Assembly: GCA_964559535.1 (NCBI GenBank) | Contig: CAZLIC010000073.1 | Location: 1 to 22,791 of the forward strand | Length of the DNA: 22,791 nt | Direction of reading: 5' to 3' | DNA from: CAZLIC01 sp964559535 | Lineage (GTDB): Bacteria > Pseudomonadota > Alphaproteobacteria > Rhodobacterales > Rhodobacteraceae | Shown: piece after piece, positions 1 to 7,707 of the stretch | Layout: every line of letters begins with the position of its first letter | Numbering within the stretch: position 1 is the first letter of the stretch | Translations under genes and position numbers: made by a program | The notes under the pieces: model-generated | The model's database searches: none | Seen by the model: the letters and a program-made list of their open reading frames with translations, nothing else | Told to the model about the DNA's origin: nothing

Positions 1-3000
1 CCGCCGCACCGGGACGCAGCCCCCACCCGTCCGCCACAGGCAAGCGGCCCTTCCGATCTGCAAACCGAAACCCGCGGACGGGAAACGGGGTCGTCGAGCA
101 ACGAAACCGACCCAGTACCGGACGGGGCGGACGCCCAAACAAACCCCGGGGAAGCCGCACGCCTGCTTCTGGAGCCCGTGGTTGCGCCGGTAACGCCGTC
201 CGGGCTTCCTTCCTTGTCCGCGCAGGCCCCTCTCGGTGCTCCGAACCGCGAAGCGGATGTCGCAGCAGGTGACAGGACCAGGGATGACAGGACCAGGGAT
301 GACAGGACCAGGGATGACAGGGTCGGGGGTGAAAGCGGCGTTCGGCCAACGGCGGACCGGCCGCGCGGTGCCCTGTCGGAAGCACCAGATCCAGCCCTTC
401 AGTCAGGCGAACAGACGCACATGGCAATCCGGCACGAACCACGCACCCCGGGGCCCCTACCGCAGCCCGCGCCTCCGGACGGCGCATTGGGCCTGCCACC
501 GGCAGGGCCCTACCTATCCGCGGTTGAGACAAGACAGGGGCCGACCAAGCCAGCCGCCATCGCTTCGGCACCAACGGCAACCGCAGCGCGTACGGCCGAA
601 ACGATGCCCGGTTGGCATCCTTCCAGCCGCGAAGACACCGGGCCCCTGCTGGCGAAGCGTCCGGTCTCGCGCAGCTTGTCCTCAGGCGTGGAAGGGCCGG
701 AGCCTCGCGTGTCGTGGCCAACCGTTCCCACCGATGCAACTGGCCGGTCGACATCTCCGTTGCCGACGGAGCCGGGAAAGTTCGCGCAGTTGTCCCGGCA
801 AGCCGTCTCCGAACTTCAACCATCCGCCCTGCACAGCCCCATGGCAAAGCTTCCGGCACGTGAAGTGCCTGCGTCCACGGGTCATCCGGCGCCGACAGCG
901 GAACCCCGGATGGGGCAGGCCGAAGCAATCCCGCCCAAAATCCTGAGCCGACCCGGACAGATGGATCAGGACGGCGCGTTGCCTGCTGATGCAACCGCCA
1001 AAGGGTCCGCGCAGACGCGCTACGGAACACCCGAGCCCGCCGCGAAACCGCCCGACGCACCCGACGGTGCCACGCGCATCCTTGCCAAAGCCAGGGCCGT
1101 CGCGCCGCCCGCACAAGCCGAACCCGCCACAGCCCCGGCGGCGCCCGGTGTGCCCCGAGCGAAGGAAATGCCCCCGGGGGTCGGCATCTTCTTGGCCAAT
1201 CCCATTCGCTCCTTGGCCAACGACCTGCGCTCCGGCTACCAACCGCCGCCCTCCCGGGCCGTCGACCCACCGGTTTCGCGCGCGCAACCAGAACCCCCTG
1301 CGCCGTCCTGGCGTGCCACTGCCAGCCCCGTGGCCGGGGGGCCGTCGCCCGCACCCGCCCCGGAAACGGACCGCCATGCCACGGCCGCGCCAGACATGAC
1401 GTCGGCCACGGTCGGGCGATCGTGGCGGGCAGAGCGGCCATCCTTTGCCACGCCTCCGACCCCTGGGCCTATTCCCGCTACGGTTCCTTTGCCCTTGCCC
1501 GGCAGCCACGGTAGGCCCAGCACACACCCGGTTCAGGCGCAATCTTCCAGCCCGGCCCTGCAGCCCTTGTTCACGTCGCGAGGTCAGGCGGGCCAATCCG
1601 GCCTGACCCCCTCGTCCGACAGAGAACGCACGGCACCCGGCAGGGCACAGCTTCCGGCTACCTTGGACATCCCTCGGTCCCAGAAAGCGCAGGCGGCCGC
1701 GCCCGCTTACGCGGACCGTGGCCTGACTGTCCCCTTCCTGCCGGTGCGGGATGCGCCCCACATGCCCGCCCTGCCCGTCTCGCCCGATCCACTGGCAAGC
1801 GGGATCAGGCCATTGCTGCATCCGGCGCCCGCGCAAACGGATCATGGCCGGCCTCAGGCAGCGCGGGCCGCTCCGCCACTGGTCTCGCCGGTTGCGGGCC
1901 GTCTTGCCCTGACATTGGCGTCCGCAGCGTCCATTCCCGGGCCGGAACGCCCCGCCGTGGCAGCCCCTGATACCGCATCAACGGATGCATCGGGCGTCAT
2001 GCCAGACCCCGCCGCCCCTTCGCGCAGGGAACCTTCCGAAACCGAGGGGCCAACACCGACCGGCGACCGCAGGCCCCAAAGCCCAGTCGACTCGGGACAA
2101 GATAAGGCGTCGCCGCCGACCGTGCCCGTGCGGCCTGCCACCTTGCCGACAATGGGTCATGAGGCAGGTCCCATCGGGATACCCCCCAGGCCGCCGGTGC
2201 CCGCGGTGCGCCCCGTTGCGCAACCTCCGGAACAAGGGGAGGGGCCGCGGGCCGCATCGCCCCCCGCCACACCCCTGCGCACTGCGCGGCCTGATCACCA
2301 GCCGGCGGATCGGCGCCCGATCCCTGCGCCCCCGCAGACCGATACTCCCAAAACTCCGAAACTGCTGCAGTTCGCCCGTTTGACCGCACCTTCCATGCCG
2401 CAGCATGCAGCCGGACCGACCCGCTCCCTTTCACCGACGCCATTCCCGGCACTGGCCATGCCCCCCGTGCAAGGCAAGCCCCCGGCACAGGCCATTCCAT
2501 TGGCTCTGGCTCGGCTCCAGACACAGGCCCCAGCACCGCCTCCGGCGCCGACTCGGGCACCGGTCCCGGCTCCGGCATACCGTGACGACCCCGGCATTGG
2601 CGTGGAACAGGGTCGCGCAAAAGAAGCGCGGAAGGACACTGCGTTCCGACTCTGGCCGGGCCCTGTGGCGGTTTCGGCGAAACACACAGGCGGGCCGCAA
2701 GAAGCCCTCGCCGCCGGAACGTGGACGCCTTCCCTTCCCGCTCCGCCGGCTGCGTCTTCCATCGCCGCGCTGCCTGACGCCAGGCCGTCCGCCGCCGCCG
2801 CACCCGTCCTGCCGGGTGCGACGCCTGCCGCTCCCGCGGGCCAGGGAGCGGACCCTGGCCACAGGGCCGCGCAGGGTTTGGGACAACACGCGCCAGAGCC
2901 CCTGCGGACGGACGACGCACCGAGGATGCCGACAGGCAATCCTCCGGCCATGGGTGCCGATTTCATCTCGGACGAACGGTCCAAACCCGCCCCGCCCCCG

Positions 3001-3582
3001 GTTTCAGACCTGTCGGGTGCGCGGTCGGACGCCCCGTCGGCGGACGCCCGGCCCGCCCCCTTGCGTGCGGCAACCCCGCCCGCGGACCCGGTTTTGCAGC
3101 CAGCCCTGTTGCCTGTCGACCTGCCACTGACACTTCCATCAGCTACGTCCCCCGCAATGTTACCGGTGACCGATCCGCGCGCCGCGGATGTCGCGGCGCA
3201 GATTGCCTCACTGGCCGCGCGGGTGCCCGGCGATGGTGCCGAGGCATCGGTTTCCCTCTCGGTCGGCGATCTTGGGGCCATCTCGCTTCGGGTTTCGGTC
3301 AGTGGCGATGTCGTCACGGTCGTGGTCGATGCTGCCTCGGCCGCGGCGCGTCACCTGCTTGAGACGGCCGAGCCCAGGCTGGCGCAGGACCTGTCGGCCC
3401 TGGGTCTGTCGCTGGGAGACAGGTCTGCCGCCGCCGACGGCCGTGGCGAACCGAACCGGGGGCCGCCGCTGCCCGGCCCCCGGCCGCCTGATCGGGGCGA
3501 GGGCCGCGCCGAACCCGCCGCACCGCCCGCCGCACCGCCCGCCGAACCGCGGCTCGTCCGCCATGTGAACCTGCTTGCCTGA
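1..3582 (+). CDS. fliK: Flagellar hook-length control protein FliK, very long, 5' partial
   Basis: FliK is the secreted ruler that measures hook length and, through its C-terminal domain, makes FlhB switch export from hook to filament substrates. The reading frame is open from base 1, so the start lies outside the window and the GTG at 178 is only internal. At least 1193 residues are visible, while most FliK proteins are about 400-700. Codons 1-1050 are low-complexity, rich in Pro, Ala, Arg and Thr, as expected for an unfolded ruler. Codons about 1060-1147 fit the Flg_hook domain (DLGAISLRVSVSGD, then VVTVVVDAASAAARHLLE and LSALGLSLGD). A 15-bp tandem repeat (DRTRD) lies near codon 91 and a 12-bp Pro/Ala repeat near the 3' end. 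fliL follows after 8 bp. The family call is firm from the C-terminal domain and position; the N-terminal part alone would not be recognisable. Confidence 0.9.
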   Translation, partial: PPHRDAAPTRPPQASGPSDLQTETRGRETGSSSNETDPVPDGADAQTNPGEAARLLLEPVVAPVTPSGLPSLSAQAPLGAPNREADVAAGDRTRDDRTRDDRTRDDRVGGESGVRPTADRPRGALSEAPDPALQSGEQTHMAIRHEPRTPGPLPQPAPPDGALGLPPAGPYLSAVETRQGPTKPAAIASAPTATAARTAETMPGWHPSSREDTGPLLAKRPVSRSLSSGVEGPEPRVSWPTVPTDATGRSTSPLPTEPGKFAQLSRQAVSELQPSALHSPMAKLPAREVPASTGHPAPTAEPRMGQAEAIPPKILSRPGQMDQDGALPADATAKGSAQTRYGTPEPAAKPPDAPDGATRILAKARAVAPPAQAEPATAPAAPGVPRAKEMPPGVGIFLANPIRSLANDLRSGYQPPPSRAVDPPVSRAQPEPPAPSWRATASPVAGGPSPAPAPETDRHATAAPDMTSATVGRSWRAERPSFATPPTPGPIPATVPLPLPGSHGRPSTHPVQAQSSSPALQPLFTSRGQAGQSGLTPSSDRERTAPGRAQLPATLDIPRSQKAQAAAPAYADRGLTVPFLPVRDAPHMPALPVSPDPLASGIRPLLHPAPAQTDHGRPQAARAAPPLVSPVAGRLALTLASAASIPGPERPAVAAPDTASTDASGVMPDPAAPSRREPSETEGPTPTGDRRPQSPVDSGQDKASPPTVPVRPATLPTMGHEAGPIGIPPRPPVPAVRPVAQPPEQGEGPRAASPPATPLRTARPDHQPADRRPIPAPPQTDTPKTPKLLQFARLTAPSMPQHAAGPTRSLSPTPFPALAMPPVQGKPPAQAIPLALARLQTQAPAPPPAPTRAPVPAPAYRDDPGIGVEQGRAKEARKDTAFRLWPGPVAVSAKHTGGPQEALAAGTWTPSLPAPPAASSIAALPDARPSAAAAPVLPGATPAAPAGQGADPGHRAAQGLGQHAPEPLRTDDAPRMPTGNPPAMGADFISDERSKPAPPPVSDLSGARSDAPSADARPAPLRAATPPADPVLQPALLPVDLPLTLPSATSPAMLPVTDPRAADVAAQIASLAARVPGDGAEASVSLSVGDLGAISLRVSVSGDVVTVVVDAASAAARHLLETAEPRLAQDLSALGLSLGDRSAAADGRGEPNRGPPLPGPRPPDRGEGRAEPAAPPAAPPAEPRLVRHVNLLA
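271..321 (+). repeat. 15-bp in-frame tandem repeat in fliK
   Basis: The unit gacaggaccagggat occurs three times exactly (271-285, 286-300, 301-315) and is followed by the first six bases of a fourth copy. It encodes DRTRD three times. The copies are identical at every base, which points to recent slippage, and length change in 15-bp steps would keep the fliK frame. Confidence 0.95.
3514..3549 (+). repeat. 12-bp Pro/Ala tandem repeat at fliK C terminus
   Basis: The unit cccgccgcaccg is present at 3514-3525 and 3526-3537, with a third copy at 3538-3549 differing by one base. It encodes the PAAPPAAPPAEP tail after the folded Flg_hook domain. Confidence 0.85.
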
Positions 3583-3590
3583 GAGCTGAC

Positions 3591-4193
3591 ATGACCGCTG
3601 CATCCACGAATCCGCCTGCCCGCCCCCGCCGCATGGGACGCATCCTTGGCCTTCTCCTTCGCACCGTCGGGGCGCTTGCCGCTGCGGCCGCCCTGGCCGG
3701 GGGCGGGTTCGCGGCCGGATGGGTCTACTTCGCCAACCCCGACTCGCCCGTGATCGAGGCGCTGAACGCGCTGGCCAAACCCGAACCGATGGAAGGCGGG
3801 GCCATGCACGAGGGTCCCCTCGACCCCGAAGAGATGCCCGAGAAGGTGCCGCTTCCCACGCCGGAAGAGGAAAAATTCATGACCACCTACTACACTTTCG
3901 CCGAGCCGCTGATGACGAACCTTGCCGGGTCGCGGCGGTACCTGCAGCTGGGCGTCTCGCTGTCCACCCGCTATGACGCCACGGTCATGGCCAATGTGGA
4001 AATGCACAAGTCGGCCCTGCAGTCGGACATGCTGGCGGTGGTCGGCACGTTTTCCGAGGACGACCTGAAAGGACCCGAGGGGCGCGACCGTCTGGGCATT
4101 GCCCTGCGCGACAGGGTGAACAACCGGCTGGAAGAGCTTGAGGGCTTCGGCGGCGTCGAGAACGTGTTCTTTCCCTCCTTCGTCATGCAGTGA
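3591..4193 (+). CDS. fliL: Flagellar basal body-associated protein FliL
   Basis: FliL is a single-pass inner-membrane protein whose periplasmic domain rings and supports the MotAB stator; in Rhodobacter sphaeroides it is needed for rotation. The 200-residue product has a short basic cytoplasmic tail, one membrane segment at about residues 18-47, an acidic/proline linker, then a FliL domain (about 95-200) with YYTFAEPLMTNLAGSRRYLQLGVSLST and a C terminus ending NVFFPSFVMQ. The ATG at 3591 follows the fliK stop by 8 bp with a weak GAG ribosome site. fliM begins 7 bp downstream, so co-transcription is likely. Length and domain order are normal. Confidence 0.93.
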   Translation: MTAASTNPPARPRRMGRILGLLLRTVGALAAAAALAGGGFAAGWVYFANPDSPVIEALNALAKPEPMEGGAMHEGPLDPEEMPEKVPLPTPEEEKFMTTYYTFAEPLMTNLAGSRRYLQLGVSLSTRYDATVMANVEMHKSALQSDMLAVVGTFSEDDLKGPEGRDRLGIALRDRVNNRLEELEGFGGVENVFFPSFVMQ

Positions 4194-4200
4194 TCCCCAT

Positions 4201-5169
4201 ATGTCCAAGACGATTCGCCTTTCAGAGCAGGATCTTGCGACCATCTCAAAGGCCCGGCCCGGGGCCTTTGCCGCGCCCCGCCGCGAGGCCGACCCCAGGC
4301 TTGTCCAACCTTTCGCCTTTGGCACCGGGGAAGCGGCGGGGCTGGCCGAATACCACGGCCTGCGCATGGTGAACGAGCGATTCAGCCGCCTGGCCCGCTC
4401 CGTCTTCAGCCCGCTCCTGCGGTTCCAGCCGCGCATCAGCGCGCACCCGCCGCAGCTTGGCACATTCGACGGCTACCGCACCACGCACGACAATTTTGCC
4501 GCGCTGACCATCAGCCAGGTCGCCGAACTGCGCGGCACGCTTCTGGTCGTCGTCCCCGCGGGCTTTGTGTCGCTGCTGACCAACGCCTATTACGGTGGCG
4601 ATGTTGCCTGTGCGCCGCTTGCACGCGGCGAATTCACCGCTACCGAGCAGCGCGTGATCGAGACAGTGACGGACCGGCTGCATGGTGCCTTGCAACTTGC
4701 CTGGCGCGACCTGACTGCATTCACCCTCGCGGTCACCGCCCGCGAAGAGAACATGCAGCTTAGCACCTTTGCCGATGCCGAGGAAAAGATCGTGACCTGC
4801 GGCTTTTCCGTGCGGCTGCCCAACGCGGAAAGCCACCGCTTCGACGTGCTCTACCCTTTCCAGATGCTCAAGCCCATCGCCAGCCTGCTGCGGTCGCGCA
4901 TGCACTCGGACCAGCTGGGCGAAGACCGCAGCTGGCGCGAGCGGCTGGAGCATGCGGTGATGTCGATCCCCGTCGGTGTCTCGGTGCGCCTGTGCGAGCC
5001 GGTCGTGCCGCTGCACCGGCTGTTGTCGCTGGCGCCCGGTGACATCCTGCCGGTGTCGCTGCCCGGCACCGCCGACATCCTGGTGGCCGGACGCCTGCTG
5101 TTCCGCGGACAGCCTGGTGAGCAGGGCGGCCATGCCGCCGTATCCATCCTGCGGCAACGCCCCGAATGA
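4201..5169 (+). CDS. fliM: Flagellar motor switch protein FliM
   Basis: FliM is the middle protein of the C-ring switch: it binds CheY-P, FliG and FliN and sets rotation direction. I chose the ATG at 4201, 7 bp after the fliL stop; the frame extends upstream only by overlapping fliL. The product is 322 residues, near the usual 320-340. The middle domain shows DNFAALTISQVAELRGTLLVVV and a YYGGD motif, and the C-terminal part is SpoA-like (MSIPVGVSVRLCEP, then ILPVSLPGTADILVAGRLLFRG). The N-terminal CheY-binding motif (LSQxEIDALL in most FliM) is degenerate here, LSEQDLATI. It sits in order between fliL and fliN. Confidence 0.93.
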   Translation: MSKTIRLSEQDLATISKARPGAFAAPRREADPRLVQPFAFGTGEAAGLAEYHGLRMVNERFSRLARSVFSPLLRFQPRISAHPPQLGTFDGYRTTHDNFAALTISQVAELRGTLLVVVPAGFVSLLTNAYYGGDVACAPLARGEFTATEQRVIETVTDRLHGALQLAWRDLTAFTLAVTAREENMQLSTFADAEEKIVTCGFSVRLPNAESHRFDVLYPFQMLKPIASLLRSRMHSDQLGEDRSWRERLEHAVMSIPVGVSVRLCEPVVPLHRLLSLAPGDILPVSLPGTADILVAGRLLFRGQPGEQGGHAAVSILRQRPE

Positions 5170-5202
5170 CCCCCCGAGTTACCCAAGCAACGGAATGCCC
5201 CC

Positions 5203-5487
5203 ATGACTGACAGCACCCTGCGACCGCAGGTTGACAACCTGCGCCTTCTGGAAAACATCGGTGTTTCGCTCACAGTCGAGGTCGGCCGCACCGAACTGAC
5301 CATCCGCGACCTGATGCGCTTGTCGGAAGGTTCGGTGATCGAGCTCAGCCGTCTGGCCGGCGACCCGCTGGACGTTCTGGTCAACGGTACGCCCATCGCC
5401 AAGGGCGAGGTCGTGATGGTGGGCGACAGGTACGGAATCCGCTTCGGCCAGATCATCACCCCCGAAGAACGCGCCGACGCCATCTAG
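5203..5487 (+). CDS. fliN: Flagellar motor switch protein FliN
   Basis: FliN forms the lower rim of the C-ring and helps dock the export ATPase complex FliH-FliI. The 94-residue product is essentially a single SpoA domain: NIGVSLTVEVGRTELTIRDLM, then SEGSVIELSRLAGDPLDVLVNG and KGEVVMVGDRYGIRF, all typical of FliN. It has only about 18 residues before the domain, so it is a short FliN without the extended N terminus of enteric homologues. It starts 33 bp after fliM, with a GGAA ribosome site. A 70-bp gap carrying a sigma-54 promoter separates it from fliO. Confidence 0.95.
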   Translation: MTDSTLRPQVDNLRLLENIGVSLTVEVGRTELTIRDLMRLSEGSVIELSRLAGDPLDVLVNGTPIAKGEVVMVGDRYGIRFGQIITPEERADAI

Positions 5488-5506
5488 CGTCCCTTGGTCC
5501 GGCAGG

Positions 5507-5522
5507 CGGCACGGAACTTGCA
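5507..5522 (+). promoter_or_regulatory. Sigma-54 promoter before fliO
   Basis: CGGCACGGAACTTGCA matches the sigma-54 consensus TGGCACG-N4-TTGCW with the strict GG-N10-GC spacing (GG 5508-5509, GC 5520-5521). The start of transcription would be near 5533, about 25 nt before the fliO ATG. It lies in the only sizeable gap of the fliK-flhB run, so fliO-fliP-fliQ-fliR-flhB can be transcribed apart from fliKLMN. A sigma-54 fliO promoter is known in R. sphaeroides Fla1. Confidence 0.85.
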
Positions 5523-5557
5523 CGCCCAAGGCTGTGGAAGCTGCGGGGTGATTGCCG

Positions 5558-5851
5558 ATGCCGCCTGTCCGGCCCGATCAGATTGTTGTGCTTGCGGCCT
5601 TTCTTCTGGTGCTGGGGGTCGTCTGGGCGCTGGCCCTGCGCCACCGCGGCACCCTGCGCGAAAGGCTGGGCGGCAACCGACGCCTGCGGGTGGTCGAGAT
5701 CAGCATGATCGGCCCGTCTGACCGCGCCCTGCTGCTGGCGGCCGACGGGCAGGAGTTTCTGGTCCTGCGCATGCGCGGCGCGGCCCCTGTGGTGGTTCCG
5801 CTGGGTGGCCCGCCTGTGCCGCCTGCACAACCGACGGCCGGGGGGGTATGA
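5558..5851 (+). CDS. fliO: Flagellar biosynthesis protein FliO
   Basis: FliO is a small membrane protein that assists assembly of the FliP ring of the export gate. The 97-residue product has one membrane segment at about residues 9-26 and a cytoplasmic part with RRLRVVEISMIGPSDRALLLAADGQ continuing to FLVLRMRG, matching the FliO pattern of LxxVExxxLGPxxxxxLV. The ATG at 5558 is chosen over a TTG six bases upstream; a GGGG ribosome site lies about 8-11 nt before it. The stop overlaps the fliP start by 4 nt (ATGA), indicating translational coupling. Confidence 0.87.
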   Translation: MPPVRPDQIVVLAAFLLVLGVVWALALRHRGTLRERLGGNRRLRVVEISMIGPSDRALLLAADGQEFLVLRMRGAAPVVVPLGGPPVPPAQPTAGGV

Positions 5852-6633
5852 TGCCGCAACGCCCGTTCTTTCCCCCTGCGTTGCGCCGGTCGGGTCCCGT
5901 CGCGCTGTGCGCCGCCCTGTGCCTGGCGTTGCTGCCGCAGGCGGCCGCGGCGCAGGCCATTCCCGTGCTGACGGTCACCGGCACGCCGGAAACCGCCACC
6001 TGGTCGCTTTCGCTGCAGATCGTGGCCCTGATGACGGCGCTGACGGTGCTGCCGTCCCTGCTTCTGGGCGTCACCGCCTTCACCCGCATCATCATCGTGC
6101 TGTCCATCCTGCGCCAGGCGCTGGGGACGCAGCAGACACCGCCGAACCAGGTGCTGATCGCGCTTGCGCTGTTCGTGACCTTCTTCGTCATGCAGCCCAC
6201 CTTCGAACAGGTCTACGATCAGGCGCTTGCCCCCCTGCTCGACGGCCGCATCGCCGAGACCGAGGCGCTGACCCGCGGGTCCGACATCTTTCGCACCTTC
6301 ATGCTGGGCAACACCCGGCAGAACGACCTGGCGATGTTCGCCGAACTTGCCGGAGACGGCCCCTATGCCGACCCGACCCAGGTTCCGTTCCGCGTGCTCT
6401 TGCCGGCCTTCATGACCTCGGAACTGAAAACCGCGTTCCAGATCGGCTTCATGCTGTTCCTGCCCTTCCTGGTGATCGACATCGTGATCGCCTCGGTGCT
6501 CATGGCGCTGGGCATGATGATGGTGTCGCCGGTGCTGGTGGCCCTGCCGTTCAAGCTGCTGCTGTTCGTGCTGGTCGATGGCTGGGCGCTGACCGTGGGG
6601 TCGCTGGCCGCAGGCTACGGGATGGGCGGCTGA
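5848..6633 (+). CDS. fliP: Flagellar type III export gate protein FliP
   Basis: FliP forms the core pentamer of the FliPQR export gate in the basal body. The 261-residue product has a cleavable signal peptide (basic start, hydrophobic run to about residue 35, QAAAAQA before the likely cut), as FliP proteins do. It then has four membrane segments with family motifs: TRIIIVLSILRQALGTQQTPPNQVL, TFFVMQPTF, and near the C terminus LPAFMTSELKTAFQIGF and DIVIASVLMALGMMM. The ATG at 5848 overlaps the fliO stop; a second ATG follows immediately at 5851. The stop overlaps the fliQ start by one base. Confidence 0.97.
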   Translation: MMPQRPFFPPALRRSGPVALCAALCLALLPQAAAAQAIPVLTVTGTPETATWSLSLQIVALMTALTVLPSLLLGVTAFTRIIIVLSILRQALGTQQTPPNQVLIALALFVTFFVMQPTFEQVYDQALAPLLDGRIAETEALTRGSDIFRTFMLGNTRQNDLAMFAELAGDGPYADPTQVPFRVLLPAFMTSELKTAFQIGFMLFLPFLVIDIVIASVLMALGMMMVSPVLVALPFKLLLFVLVDGWALTVGSLAAGYGMGG

Positions 6634-6899
6634 TGGACTTTGAAACCGGCATCGACCACCTGCAGCGCGCCTACTGGGCCATCGTCGTTACATCGGGGCC
6701 CGCGCTGGGTGTGGCGCTGGCGGCCGGGCTTGTCATCGGAATCGTGCAGGCCGCCACGTCGATCAACGAAAGCACGCTCAGTTTCGTGCCGAAGCTCGCG
6801 CTGGTGCTGCTCACCATGGCGCTATCGGCAGGCTTCATGCTATCCACCCTGACCGACTACTTCGACATGATCTTCGACAGCATCCGCACGGTTCGCTAG
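6633..6899 (+). CDS. fliQ: Flagellar type III export gate protein FliQ
   Basis: FliQ is the small two-helix subunit that packs around FliP/FliR in the export gate. The 88-residue product has the usual length, two membrane segments (about 17-39 and 50-74) and the signature GLVIGIVQAATSINESTLSFVPK. The start codon shares one base with the fliP stop (TGATG). fliR starts 3 bp after the stop. Confidence 0.95.
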   Translation: MDFETGIDHLQRAYWAIVVTSGPALGVALAAGLVIGIVQAATSINESTLSFVPKLALVLLTMALSAGFMLSTLTDYFDMIFDSIRTVR

Positions 6900-6902
6900 G
6901 CC

Positions 6903-7706
6903 ATGGACGGCGCCGTGATCCACTTGCCGGGGCTTGACCTTGCCGGGTTCACCGGGCCGCTGGCCGTCTACCTTTTTGCCATGCTGAGGGTGGGCGCCTT
7001 CCTGATGGCAGCGCCCGTCTTCGGCGGCCGTTATGTGCCCATGACCGTCCGCGTGATCGCGGCCGCCTGCCTGGCACTGCCGGTGGCCGGTGCCCCCGGC
7101 TTGCCCACACCGGACCAGATTGCGCAGCTGTCGGTCATTCCGCTGGTGCTGCAGGAAATCGCCCTTGGCATTGTCGCCGGGTTGGTGCCCACCATCCTGT
7201 TCGCCGCCGCGGGCATGGCGGGCGACCGCATTGCCAATGCCGCGGGCCTCGGCTTTGCCGCGCAGCTTGACCCCACCGCGGGCGGGCAAAGCCCGGTGGT
7301 CGCGCATCTGTTCGGGCTGATGCAGATCTTCGTCTTCATCGGCACCGACGCCCATCTGGTGGCGCTGCGCATCGTGCTGGAAAGCTACATTGCCTTCCCG
7401 CCCGGGCAGGTGCCCGACCTGGCCACGCTGGTGGGCGCGGGGCTGGCGGCGGGAACGCAGATGTTCGCGCTGGCGGCCGTGCTGATGCTGCCGGTGGTGA
7501 CAGGGCTTCTGCTGCTGAACATCGCGGTCGGCGTGGTGTCGCGATCAGCCCCGCAGATGAACCTGTTTTCCGTGGGCTTTCCGCTGGCGCTTCTTGGCGC
7601 CTTCGGCCTGCTGTGGCTGACCCTGCCCGGCACGCTGGACGGCATGGCGGGCATCACCCGCGCCGCGTCGCTGCAGCTTGCCGCCCTGATCGGCGCCGTT
7701 CCCTGA
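6903..7706 (+). CDS. fliR: Flagellar type III export gate protein FliR
   Basis: FliR is the single-copy export gate subunit that caps the FliP ring and contacts FlhB. The 267-residue product is hydrophobic throughout with about six membrane segments. Family features include RVGAFLMAAPVFGGRYVP near residue 30, then EIALGIVAGLVPTILFAAAGMAGDRIANAAGLGFA around residues 85-120, and SAPQMNLFSVGFPL near 215. One base separates its stop from the flhB start. Confidence 0.95.
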   Translation: MDGAVIHLPGLDLAGFTGPLAVYLFAMLRVGAFLMAAPVFGGRYVPMTVRVIAAACLALPVAGAPGLPTPDQIAQLSVIPLVLQEIALGIVAGLVPTILFAAAGMAGDRIANAAGLGFAAQLDPTAGGQSPVVAHLFGLMQIFVFIGTDAHLVALRIVLESYIAFPPGQVPDLATLVGAGLAAGTQMFALAAVLMLPVVTGLLLLNIAVGVVSRSAPQMNLFSVGFPLALLGAFGLLWLTLPGTLDGMAGITRAASLQLAALIGAVP

Positions 7707-7707
7707 C

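Noticed and set aside
682..3317. Long antisense frames across fliK and in other genes
   Set aside because: High G+C gives long shadow frames opposite coding sequence; their products are Arg/Gly-rich without domains or ribosome sites.
178..3582. GTG at 178 as the start of fliK
   Set aside because: The frame is open to base 1 with the same composition and no ribosome site precedes the GTG, so the gene is treated as partial.
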